Assembly (NCBI GenBank): GCA_964036045.1
Contig: OZ038388.1
Coordinates: 6,960,058-7,024,057, forward strand
Direction: 5' to 3'
Length of the DNA: 64,000 bases
Origin: Eutreptiella sp. 'Long Island Sound 2002'
Lineage: Eukaryota > Euglenozoa > Euglenophyceae > Eutreptiales > Eutreptiaceae
Made by a program: the position numbers and the translations under genes. Positions 10,901 to 21,985 of this stretch are shown piece after piece. The notes below the pieces were generated by a model. The model ran no database searches and was not told the origin of the DNA. It saw nothing but the letters and a program-made list of their open reading frames with translations. The stretch's first letter is position 1, and each line of letters begins with the position of its first letter.

Positions 10901-13900
10901 AGATCGGGTATTTGCACAGCTCGTAACTCTGAAAAGTACCCGAGTGACAACGACTTCTGTTTTGGCTTCGACTGGGGATGAGCTTGATGACTGGACATCT
11001 TGCCTCTCAATGTTCCAAGTAGCTCTTTTGGATTTGATTCCACTGGCCCCGGCACAAGTCGGACCTTGCACTTGAAGGTTGGACGAAAAAGGAGTTACAC
11101 ACCAGGTGTCACAGTCAATTGCAAAGAAGTTACCAAATACAAAGTCTACATAGATTTCACTTGTGACATGATAAGATGGCCATTGAGGGCTGACATTTAC
11201 AATCTGTACGCACATGATCATCTGTCGAAGACCCGCTAACAGGACTATTAGTAACAGGACCAAGAACTTTGTATGGTCAAATCTTCATCAAATCACCTGG
11301 TAGAGGGTTGTTAGATCAAGCGCAGCCGCGAACGCCATGTACAGCCCGTTTTGGGGGTATTCATGAAGCAGGACCCAGCACACGGAGTTCGGTCGAAAAG
11401 GCACCGCTGACTCGAGCCCGTTCTGCTCATTTCCACGCATGCCGGGTACCTCCAACGCACAAGCAGCGTGTTGGTTTGGTGGGTGGGGGCTCTCGCTGAG
11501 GTGCACAGCACACAGCACCTTGTCCGCATCATATGCACCGCCGTCAATCATCACAAAGTCCCCGTTGGGGTGCTGCTCCAGCCCTGACAGATCGCCAAGG
11601 GTCGCCCCGTTACCCACGGAGCCTCCGGGGGACGCTGGGTCATGTACCTCCGAAGCGGTCACGACAACACGGGCGCTGCTGCCGGCGGCCTTGACTTGAG
11701 GCAAGAGGAGGTTGGCCAATAGGAAGTGCCCCAAATGGTTGGTTCCGACTGTGATCTCAAACCCATCGGCCGTGCGCAGCACTTCCTTATTGCCTGGCAC
11801 CGAAGGACAGGGCATTGTCTGGTGCGCAAGGGCAGGGCAGCGCATTCGAAGTGCGATAAACGGATGTCTCATTGAGCCACGCAGCCCCCCGCCCCCCGCC
11901 CACCCGCCCCCGAGCGGCCACAGGGAGTTGCCGGTCTGATTTCCTCCCACCATTTAATGTTCACCACACGTCTCTCTGTTCTTCTCAGACGCATGGTGTG
12001 TACCCCTTTCTATTTTTGACTGCTGGCACGGAAAATGGCGATGAGTTGAAAGCTGGCGGGCAGCTGAAACAGGCTCCGGGTGAGATCCAGTCAACATCCG
12101 ATTTCTTTTGACACGGGACCCCACTGACACGGCTCGTTTTGCTGTGATTCTCTGGCTTTATATCCGTGGCATGGGCCCGAGGATATTGGCAGATATGCGT
12201 AGCATTGACCCGGGATACAGCAGCGATGATATCCCGGGTCAATGCCACGGATACATGCCCTGTATCCCGTGGCATGTAGCAAATGATGAAACATGTCAAT
12301 TTGTCCCGGCCAACAATCAAATCACCTAGGGTTGTGACCAATCAATGAAACCGGCATTCCGAGGCGGTTCCAACTAGCCTACTAGCAACAATTTCCAGTT
12401 TTTTTAACTGAAAAACCCGCTGTTCTATCCACAGTCGGTATCCGTGGCATTGACCCGGGATACAGGGCAGATATCCGTGGCATTGGCACAATTTTTGTAT
12501 AGTATCTGACTGCCAAGTCCCAGCACCCGAAGCTGGAAATCTGGTGCACGACGCTGTTCTGACCCGCCAGCATTTCGCTTTTTCCACATGGATTCTATGG
12601 GGAGCGAGGTGGACTGCTGGTGCAAAGGAGTCTGCCCGGTAAGGGCCCGCCCACCATGTCTACGAAACTGTGACAGTCAACAACACCTGAGTACTGCACT
12701 CCTGCATTGAGCACCAGCACATCCAGAGGGATCCCCAGCTTTTGGACTTCCTTGGCGCACGCCCTCACCGATTGCAGAGAAGCTAGGTCACACTCCAAAG
12801 GCACGATGTTGGCGGGATCGACCGATGGGGCCTCCTTCAGAATTGCGTCTTTGGCCGCCTGCGCCTTTGCCAGCGTGCGGCAAGCGAGATACACATGATC
12901 GCCTCGGGTAGCAAGTTTGGTGGCCTTTGGAGGAGGCGGCAGTGCGGTGCACAGGGATGGAGAGCACACAAAACAGGATTTTGTGTGGTGGGTTAGGCGG
13001 GTGTTTGTGATAAATGCGAACGCACTTCATTCAAGGTCCAACACGACGGTGTCCACATCGCAACGCGGTGGTCTGTTGGCCAATGAGGGCTTGAAATTAG
13101 AGGCTTCTTAACAATCTTAACACTCTAGGAGCAAATGCACCATGCGTGCTAGCAATGTCACAACACAAAGTAGCACGAACTGGGGGACACAAAACTCAAC
13201 TTGGGGGAGGGTCAACGCATACCCCATTCAATCCAATGCCGCTGTTGCTACCGGTAATCAGCACGTTTCGAGGCGGTCGTGCAGCAAGATTACCCTGTGC
13301 CTCGTCTTCTGCCCGGGCGTGTGAGGTCATGAAAGGTGCCGCTGCTGCAGCCCCAACTGAGGCGAGCAAGGCGCGGCGAGAGGGCCCGGACGGGGGCTCG
13401 CCAGGGGACCCGGTGGCTGCAGCCATTGCCCATACTGTATGTGGCAGCGGCTGCAGAGGGGAGGGGCGAGTGGCGGTGATAGTGTGACGCCAGATGGCAA
13501 GCAACGCCAGCCCCACTGTGGCCACCCCAACAGCCCACAGACCAATGGGGGAAACGCTAGCCACACGCGGGGCATCGAGCCTGGGATTGGCGCGAGCAGC
13601 ATCCTGGGAAGCCGACTGTGCCCACAGAGCCGCGCTGCTGGTGAGCGTGTATTGGGGCTGGGATGGGACGGCTACGATGCTGACAGGGATGCGAGTGGCA
13701 GGTGCCGTCTGCGTGGACAGGGACACCGCACTAGAGATGATGGGATTGTAGGCCCCAGTAAAGGCAAAGAGGCATGCGGCTGCCACGGAAATGGCCACCT
13801 AAGAGGATTGGACATGGCATGGCCAAAGCACCTTCGCGACAAGAGGGGCACGCAAGGTAGTTGACCACACTCTTGATGTGCCCCAAAAATGGTAAATGAA

Positions 13901-13961
13901 TGCATTCCACCTTCTCTCGTGTGAGAGCGGAATTCCGGTCCGATCCACAAGGAGAAGCCAT
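7967..13961 (-). CDS. LPOR-like short-chain dehydrogenase/reductase with organelle-targeting leader, five exons, 511 aa
   Basis: Exons: 13961-13911, 13798-13223, 12924-12687, 11793-11519, 8362-7967. All introns are GT-AG and phases agree (0,0,1,0), giving 1536 nt. Residues 18-33 form a signal-peptide-like core, 102-119 a second hydrophobic helix, and 157-180 a twin-Arg hydrophobic segment ending ARA, resembling complex-plastid and thylakoid-type leaders. The Rossmann core has TGSNSGIG (199-206), NAG (282-284), NHLGHF (307-312), catalytic Ser336, and YKDSK (Tyr382, Lys386). LGDLSGL, MIDGG and the AYKDSKLCN context match light-dependent protochlorophyllide oxidoreductase more than generic SDRs. 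The Cys that follows PG in true LPOR is Leu416 here, so the substrate may differ. NADPH use is expected from the family. The stop is TAA at 7969-7967. Introns hold only repeats. A plus-strand 340-aa frame over the last exon is its shadow. Confidence 0.92.
8859..8886. repeat. (GTT)n microsatellite in the fourth intron of the LPOR-like gene
   Basis: Nine or so GTT units inside the 3.2-kb intron between exons 4 and 5. Confidence 0.9.
12160..12280. repeat. Cluster of overlapping inverted repeats (cruciform-forming) in intron 3 of the LPOR-like gene
   Basis: A 16-bp perfect stem pairs 12202-12217 with 12230-12245 (arms beginning GCATTGACCCGGGAT), loop 12 nt. A second stem pairs 12242-12255 with 12261-12275 (ATGCCACGG-ATACA, one bulged base), loop 5 nt. 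The stems share 12242-12245, so they exclude each other. Confidence 0.9.
12437..12488 (+). repeat. Second copy of the TATCCGTGGCATTGACCC motif
   Basis: Repeats the arms of the 12160-12280 palindrome cluster in direct order, about 180 bp away, with TATCCGTGGCATTG itself present twice. This shows that the palindrome is made of a dispersed unit. Confidence 0.85.
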
Positions 13962-14162
13962 GATATCCCGACCCAAATGCATCCGTCAATGCCTAAAGGT
14001 GTTACTCGTCGTTTCAAGTCAAGAGCGCATGTAACATTTGAAGAAGGCACCATGTCTCCGCAACAATGGGCACTTGCGCGAGGCCACGAGGAGTTACGGG
14101 GGGAGTGAGATGCTCAAGGTACACTATTGTGCATGATTTTTGGGTTGCGGTGAACAAAGGGG

Positions 14163-14223
14163 GTGACCTCCCCGCGTCCCCCCCGCGTCCCCCCCGCGTC
14201 CCCCCCGCGTCCCCCCCACGTCG
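14163..14223. repeat. 10-bp minisatellite, unit CCCCGCGTCC
   Basis: Five to six tandem copies. Related arrays lie at 14521-14572 and, inverted and shorter, at 16754-16778. Confidence 0.9.
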
Positions 14224-14289
14224 AGGGCACCGAATTTGGCCAATTTTGGCATAATCAAAGGAAACACACACCAAACAACCTTTTGTACC

Positions 14290-14370
14290 AACCCCCGTTG
14301 TTGTGTTATGTGTTGCGTGTTGTGTGTTGTATGTTGTGTGTTGTGTCGTGTCGTGTTGTGTTGTGTGCCA
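14290..14370. repeat. TTGTG-type simple repeat
   Basis: Irregular GTGTT/TTGTG low-complexity tract. Confidence 0.85.
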
Positions 14371-14520
14371 TTGATTCACCGCCCAATTGGCTCACGATTG
14401 ATTCATTTGCTCTCTTGTCGTTTGGCTATTGTGCTTTCTCCGTAGCAGGCTCTCTAACTCTGGCCCCTGCTTGTAACCCCCCCTGGGGTTGGGGGGCGGG
14501 GCGAATTTTTAGGGGGTTCG

Positions 14521-14572
14521 ATGCCCTCCCCGCGTCCCCCCCGCGTCCCATCCCCACGTCCCGCCCGCGTCC
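14521..14572. repeat. Second CCCCGCGTCC-type minisatellite
   Basis: Four diverged decamers; flank (GATGCCCTCCCC) resembles the flanks at 14163 and 16750. Confidence 0.8.
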
Positions 14573-17500
14573 AGGTCACCCCCAAAGTGGCACGAGACAC
14601 TTCTACCGTGGAAAAGTCGCGTTGCTCGGCTTCGGGGAACACAAGAACACACCATCGGCTTCACCAAGGATCCATATTGTCCCACGTCTTCGGGCCAAGT
14701 CCCATGCGAAGGCACATGGCGTTGTGATGTTCCATAAGTCATAGCAATGGCAACTACAAAAAATATTCGGATGTGTAGAGCTACCCACGCCCACATAGTA
14801 CCTAGGTTACCCCACTTCACCATACGAGGGAACGAGGCCGGAAAAAAAAGAGGACCAACCCGAGACCCGGTTGTGGCAAGAGAACTCGAACGAGAAATGT
14901 TTACATCGTGATTTTCGTCTTCACATCGTCGTTCTGTGTGCTCGATTTCCTTCTTCCTGCGTTGTTGCGACCAGGGTAGCGGACACATAGCCCACAGGTG
15001 TGTGGCCCACCGGAAGTGCCGATGCTTTTTGTGTATCCGCCTACCCCATTGCCATTCATGGACTTATCAATTTTTCGCTTCGTTTGGGTCTCGCCCAATG
15101 ATGATTTGACGACTTTCTCAATTGTGGCAAGGATGTCCGATAGTTTCCAAGATCCCACAAGCACTCAACACCAGGACATTGTCATAACCATTACTGTCGA
15201 GTGCAAAGACGTATAGTAAGCACACAAGCACATAGTTGCAACGCTATTTGTACATCTGAGGCCGAATCATAGGTCATGGGATGGCAGTGGTATGGTAGAA
15301 TGGTAGAGTGACATGTAAAATTGGTTTGTGAGGAAAGAGACCAATCCCAAAAAAGCATTCATTGTTGAGTGCGCATGCGTAAAGTATGCACAAGCATACA
15401 AATGCAAATTGAGCGCTTGCCCACAATGTTTTCAAACTAGCCTTGGCATGAAGCGTGTTAACATAGCTCCGCCCTTAGAGTGAGGGATAGAGGCATTTTC
15501 CTGAGTCAATGACTTCGAGCCATTTTGTATTTCTTGAAACAACATTCTTTGTATTCACTTTGCCGCATACCCTACCCCTAAGCCTCCCCGAGAACCTTAC
15601 CGTCGGTAGTGCAAGGACGTACGTGACGTGTCCCAAATCCCGGCGCACTTAACAATGGCGAAGATAAACCATTACTCCCTCCACCCCGACTATAGACCCA
15701 CCAGGAAACCCCCATTTATAAAACCCATCCCTTTTTTGGGCCCCTCCTCGGCAAAGACAGCTATAAGACCCACTTCAAAAAGACCTCTATATAAGACCCA
15801 CCCGGGAAAATTTTGTGGACCACAAGGAAATGAAGCAAAATTGTCCTCAACCTCGCCCCCAACCCAAAAAAAAGACAAAAAACATTCATTGGATGCTTTG
15901 AGTGATGGGATGGTGTCATGTGACTTGCCACGTTGGCCTCAAATGCTTGCGAGACGAGAGTATCACACATTGATACACCACATGCCGTGGGGGCATATCA
16001 AACACAATGGATGAATAAATATCGAGAGGCATCACATTCAGAGTGCCGCAACCCAACTGGGATTTGGATCCTATTCTTTCAAACCTTCTTCATCATGTGG
16101 ATCTTGAATGTGTGCATTGGATTCACTCATCATAATGACACCGAGAAAAATAAAATAAATAAATTTTTTGTGGAATTGTACCAAGATTGTTGAACCTCAA
16201 AATTCTTGATACGGTATGATATGAGATAATGATAATCAATGTTTCGATTCATTATGTGAAAACGTGTGGTGACATAATGATGATGTCATTGCCCCCACAA
16301 CAGTTTTTTTCGGTTGAAAAATGAAAACTGATAAAAGTTGCGTCACCGCAACCAGCATTCTTTGGTGGCTGAGAAAACAGGTCACAGTGTACTACGTATC
16401 ATAACACCCGGGTCTACAGTCGGGGGGGAGGGAGTAGTTGTCCAGTGCAAAAAGAGGTCGATTAATTCGGGCCTTGAAAAATTTCCCCACAAGAAGTGGA
16501 GCCACCAATTACTCCTCCATTTGCCCTGAATGTGTCTCCTCATTGTGCAGCCCTCACGGTACATGGCGCGAGCCATGGACCTCCCAATGTCGGAAATGTA
16601 CGCGAGGTGCAAGGGAATGGCACGCCATGTGGTAACCTCGTCGATGCACAAAGACCATGATCATTGGCACGGCAACCGAGACAATACGCGGCTTATCAAA
16701 GTATCATGTAGAAAATCGATCACACATATAAACATGGAGGGTGCCCTACACGCGGGGGGGACGCGGGGAGGGTATGCAATTCGCCGTTTTCAAGGGACAT
16801 AGAAATGCAACTATTTGGGGGGGTTTGGCATGGCTCATGCCCTCCCCTGACAGGGCCCCCAATTTTGCAAGCTGGACGCCGTCTGGTGGTGGTGGTGGTG
16901 TGATCACCCCTGTGCTGTGGAGCTGTGGTGCTGCCTGTTCGGGAAACCCAAACCGTAGAAGACTTGTTTTGAACGATCCTTCCCGCCACTTTCCTGAGCT
17001 CTGTGATTGTCTGTATGCAACTACGGCGCAGGCTGTCCCATCCCATTTGGTAGTAGTTGCACTTCATGGCTAAGGCCGGGACCAGAGATTTCTCGACACT
17101 GTGGGCATTGGGTGAGTACACATTTGGGTATCGCACAAACCTCCATGCTAGTGTGGGCTTATGAACAGAAGAGATCTTATCCTCCAGTGTCATGGCAATG
17201 TACTGCGTGTTTGGGTGTATGGACACATGTGCTTTCAGTGTTTGCGGTGTCTTCCCCATGAGCAAAAACAATTGTATGAGTATTTGCATAACAAATGACC
17301 AAACCAAAGTACTTTCAACACCAAACACTCCTTCCAACACATCCTTACTCATGGCCCATGATCCGGCCGGCTTGTTCAAGAGATTTGACCAGAAGCATTG
17401 AGAGATGCCAAATGCTACCGTTCACACCATTGGTCACACTAGATCAACAATCATCGCCTTAATTGCTGCCAATGCGAACACGGGGCAATAGTGGACTCGC

Positions 17501-19497
17501 TGTGAAGTGGTGAGCCCGGCAAACCGCTGGCATGTCGTTTGCTCAGTCCTTATACTCATCGCCATTTACGCGTTCCAGTGAAGTACTCCGCGGTCCCTAA
17601 AACAACCCCCCCTCGAAGTTGTTTTTGGCCCGGAAAATTCGACCCCCCCTCAAGTTGGGAACCCCCCCTGGAAGTTGTCTGCGCAATGGCGCGAGGCCTA
17701 AGCAGGCGCAACCACCATTTGAGTGGTGGAACCATGGTCTGCCAATAGTAACTTCAAATTTTTGTGGGATTTCATTTATTACCCTTCTACAGCCCGTTTG
17801 GAAGTTACGAAATCAATTTTGGGGCCACCGTGGAACAAGAGTGTGTTGTTGACAGTATCCACCACGACTGTCGAATGTGGGATTGGGTGCTATTTCTAGT
17901 GTTCGCCTGGCAGCGACGCTCCTTTGGGGCAATAGGCGTGTTAACACGGCTGGCCAACACGGACGTGAAAAATACCCCCCACCCCCTACTGTGTTGTGTT
18001 AACACGGCTCCAACACGAAGGTGAAAAATACGACCCCCCCCCCCGGCATACACAATACGACAAACACTTGACAACTGCAGCTAAGTTGAACGCAACGGTT
18101 GACCCTCCTGACCGTACTGACATTGCACATGCACCTGCAGCAAAGCCAAGGGCAACGCCCAATAGTGGGACCCCCAAACCAGCACCCAACCCAGCTCAGC
18201 CGGTGGCCCTTGTGCCCCCAAAACCTGCACCACCAGCTCTGCCCCTTCCCGTGCCCATGTGCTTGCCCATGCCCCCCCACCACCTTTGCCGCCATTGCCA
18301 CCCAATTTCGTCTTGCCTCCACACTTGTTGGCTATGTTCTTGAATGGTGATGCCTTAAACCATGGACCGGCTGAAAAGCGACAAAGTTTGGAATGATAAA
18401 TGGCACTCTCGAGGACCCATGATGCAATCTCCTTTGATTGTGTATCATTCATGTTGTCAGGTTGTCTCTCAGTTGGAAACTCCCTCACGAATACCACCTG
18501 AAGTTGGGAATCCCTGAAGTTGTCAACCCAAGAATCCAGACCCCCTGGCATGTCGCACGCTCGATATTTAACCTCCCAAATGGGGAATCGCGATCGGGAC
18601 AATGTATTCGTGACATGTGCGAGCGAATTTCTGCGAAAAAAAGACAGACACTCAGAAATAGTTCAAACGTGGGTCGGAAGAAAACCAAATAAGCGTGTGA
18701 AACTGATGTTCCAAGCCTGTGGAAGCAGGTTGGGGAGGTCGTGGGTAGTCGTAGCAAGTTGCAAACAACAAATGTTCGTGTGATCCACAGTGCACACTAG
18801 AGAACGCCGTTTTCAACTTCAAACACGTTGTTGCAACGGCCGAAATTGGTATCTACGCGTTTATTCCGGGCTTTCATTGATTCCAGTGGTATGTCGTAAG
18901 GCCCTGCATGTTCTGTGTTTCTTGCATGTTCTGTGTTTCTAAGTGTCTAATTTTTTATTTCGAGCTCATGGGCTTTTGCCGATTTGTTGCTATTTCTGCC
19001 CACTAACGAGGATTGCCAGCACCTCTCCCCTTGCTTCATCTTGTCCGCGTGTCGGCACTACATGTTCCATGCGCACTCTGCACCCTTATGTAGAATTCCT
19101 CATCTTGTTGATGCGTGCCATTGTATACAATACAAATATAGGGCGTGGGAACCCGTTGGAACCAAAATTCTAGATTACTTGACGCTTAATCTTGGTGCCG
19201 AGGAGGCGGTGAAATATTCAACATGAACCTCTTTGGCCAACGACATTTGGTTGCAAACAACATTGAGTTTAGTGCCATAGGCTACATGGTGGGTCAAAGG
19301 CTCTTTCCGGGGATCCTAGAATGCAAAGCAGGTCCACCACTATGTACTGGTAGTATCTCTGGCGACCTTCCAATCTGCACACTTCAGCCCCCCCCCCCCG
19401 CCCCCGTTGCACAGCGAGTAAAATAATTCTCCCTTGAAGTTTGGGCACTGGGTAGCGGTTACCTGTGTGCGACTCACCCACTAAGTCATGAAAGTGG
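14573..19497. other. Gene desert, nothing convincingly coding
   Basis: Contains three diverged copies of a TATAAGACCCACC-type motif (15690-15810), a duplicated CCCCCCTCAAGTTG motif (17605-17680), and two direct copies of a GTGTTAACACGGCT...GTGAAAAATA unit (about 17937-17975 and 17996-18033). A 219-codon minus-strand frame at 16720-17379 looks vaguely protein-like but matches no family I know. Confidence 0.5.
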
Positions 19498-19499
19498 AA

Positions 19500-19692
19500 G
19501 CGTGGCCGCTAGGCGTGGGTTGTGAGTCCCTAACCCCAACTCAAGGGGCCACGCAACAAAGCGTGGGTTGTGAGTCCCTAACCCCAACTCAAGGGGCCAC
19601 GCAACAAAGCGTGGATTGTGAGTCCCTAACCCCAACTCGAGGGGCCACGCAACAAAGCGTGGATTGTGAGTCCTTAACCCCAACTCAAGGGT
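19500..19692. repeat. 48-bp minisatellite, about four copies
   Basis: Unit begins GCGTGGGTTGTGAGTCCC and ends GGGGCCACGCAACAAA. The period is 48, a multiple of three, so the minus strand reads a clean 16-residue repeat; this is a by-product of the period. Its GGCCACGC and GCGTGG ends are partly complementary. Confidence 0.95.
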
Positions 19693-21985
19693 GACATGGC
19701 ATTTGGTTTGGTGCAAGTGGAGGGCCGCCTCCAAAGATGGGATGATGAGGCCTTGCTCCTCTTGCAGCACTATAGATGTGACCCCGGTATTTTCCGCAAT
19801 TCCCCGGAATTGAACTTTGCCAACCATAACAATCACCCAGAAGCACTTGAGAGATACCAAATGCAATAACGTTCACAACATTGCACTCGCCTTGTGTGTG
19901 TGTCCGCGGAGCACTGAAAGCCGGGTTTCGGAACCCGCTATAACACACTTAAGAACCACATGCTTCATGACACATGACGTTTTGCTGTGTGGCGCAACAC
20001 TCCGCCTCTCCGCTCTTGTGCTGATACCGCATCTATCTTTCGCCTTTTACTGAAGATAACCGATGGCTACAAACACGATGTGTGTAGGTCACTTTTTGGT
20101 TCTCTTCATCTTGTAACTTATGTTAGCGCCGATCGTGTTGCTGTTACCCGTTATTGTCTGCGTCGACTGGTGGAATTTGTGGCCAATGCATGGCAAGCGG
20201 TGCAACCGAATGGCATGTGTCGACACGTGACATGTGGTGCCAGAGCGTTACATGCATAAGCAATAAGTCACAAGTGCGTGTACATCATTTCAAGGAGGAC
20301 TCAAGGACCATGACATAGCAAAGGACTGAGAAACAACAACACGCGTGTTAAATTTGTTCGCGCACTCTATGGCTACGCCCAGGCTATCTACATTCCCAAT
20401 TCCTCCCTATCGCTTCAAGGATTTGCCAAACACGCGCCTAGCCTGCATTCTTGGTTGCGCCTCGTGATTGTTTGGCTTTGTTTTGTGCATTGCCCGTGCG
20501 CCCTATTGGTCCCAAACACTAATCGTTTATACCGATCCGTGGTATGTATTCAATTGAAATCACGGAGGAGACCGAAGCAGGGCAGCTTGAGCTGACAATG
20601 GTGACACCATGAAGCTGGTAGGCACAAGGATGTACTATATTACATCACGCAAGCACTCAGAAATTCCCAAATCCCACAACCACTCAGCAATGGCACATTC
20701 TTAATCATCCAAAAAAACCTTTTAACGTTGAGGTCAAAAGCAAAGAAACATAGCACACCGGTTGCGTAGAGGATTGTAAATAGGAAGTGTAAGCATGACC
20801 TCATGTATCAAGTTTTTATCCTTTACTTGTTGCAAAGTAGAGGCGGGAACACAATGTTGTCCTCTCCTCAATAGCAAGAGGTAAGGCACAAGAAACTTCT
20901 GTATTGTGGACAACACATCGAGAATGGGCTAGGGGAACTTCTTCAGCCCAACCCGTGGTCGATGAAAATCTCGTACAAGGAAATTGTCGAGCCATGTCAT
21001 ACCCATGTGCGCATAAATGCATGACACTAATGCTTTGTCAAGAATTAACAGAGCACATGAGGAGTGCGCTGCTTGTGCTTGCACGTGAGCGCATCATATG
21101 ATTGCCCTCTCCAAAAACAATGTTTGCAATACACGTCGTTAGTGCTTTCTAGCTCTTTCCAAGTACAACCCATTGCAAAGTCGTGCAATTTGCCAGCATG
21201 CCCCTGTCCCTTGTCAAGTGACGAGGAAATCATGCAATTGCAATCATTGCATAACGATGAAGAGGAAGAAGCGGGGTGATCATTGACACAAAACCCTTTT
21301 TCCATTTTTTTTCGGATGAGTGCATTGGAATGAGTGGCATGATTGTTGATGAGCCCGGTATCCCATGCGCATGCAAAAGGGACCGCGTTTGTGCACACGG
21401 ATTGTGGAAATTCATCCATCTTTGATTGCGTGTGGACGGGCCGCAAGCATGTCTGTGGAAAACGACACACTTGTAGTCCTATTTTCATGCGAGTGTCCAA
21501 AACATTGAAGCTCTCTTTTACATACTATCACAACCTTACAGTCTTTGAAGGGGATGGTGCAAGGACCCGTCCGACAAGGGGGATTTTGAAGGGGATGGTG
21601 CAAGGACCACTGTAGCACTGTACTTTCACTAATTTCTTCATTGCTGCAACTGCGCAGATACCGAAAGGACGGCTGTTTGGTTTTTTGCGGAATTCTCCTT
21701 TGGGGAGCGCGTCCACTGATTTTTGAGGCCAATTGAATGAGGTACAAGAACCGTTGCACGATGCATCGCACATGCCATGGCAGTTCGAACAATGTGCCTT
21801 GGCTACAGATTTTCTAGAGGCCCGACTTTTTGTGCATGACGGGAGGCCATCTGGGTTGTAAACCTCCATGTTTTACTGCTTTACCGGGGGCCTCACACCC
21901 ACTAGATGGCACTTGAGTATGGGGCGACATCACACGCACAACAACGCACAGGTGATTTTGTAGGCCTTCTCTCTGCCGCTGCTGA
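19693..21985. other. Intergenic; possible decayed Cys-rich ORF on the minus strand
   Basis: Minus-strand frames between about 21869 and 20734 (151, 113 and 68 codons in different frames) read unusually protein-like, with clustered Cys pairs such as CSNCHGMCDASC and CKHC. They could be one frameshifted coding sequence, perhaps from a transposon. Not identified. A 21-bp direct duplication (GAAGGGGATGGTGCAAGGACC) sits at 21547 and 21589. Confidence 0.3.

Noticed and set aside
16720-17379. 219-codon minus-strand frame as a gene
   Set aside because: It passes through the CCCCGCGTCC-type repeat and has no family match or splice context; a frame this long is unusual but possible by chance.
19500-19692. 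CRISPR array
   Set aside because: The 48-bp units are adjacent with no unique spacers, and the genome is eukaryotic; it is a minisatellite.
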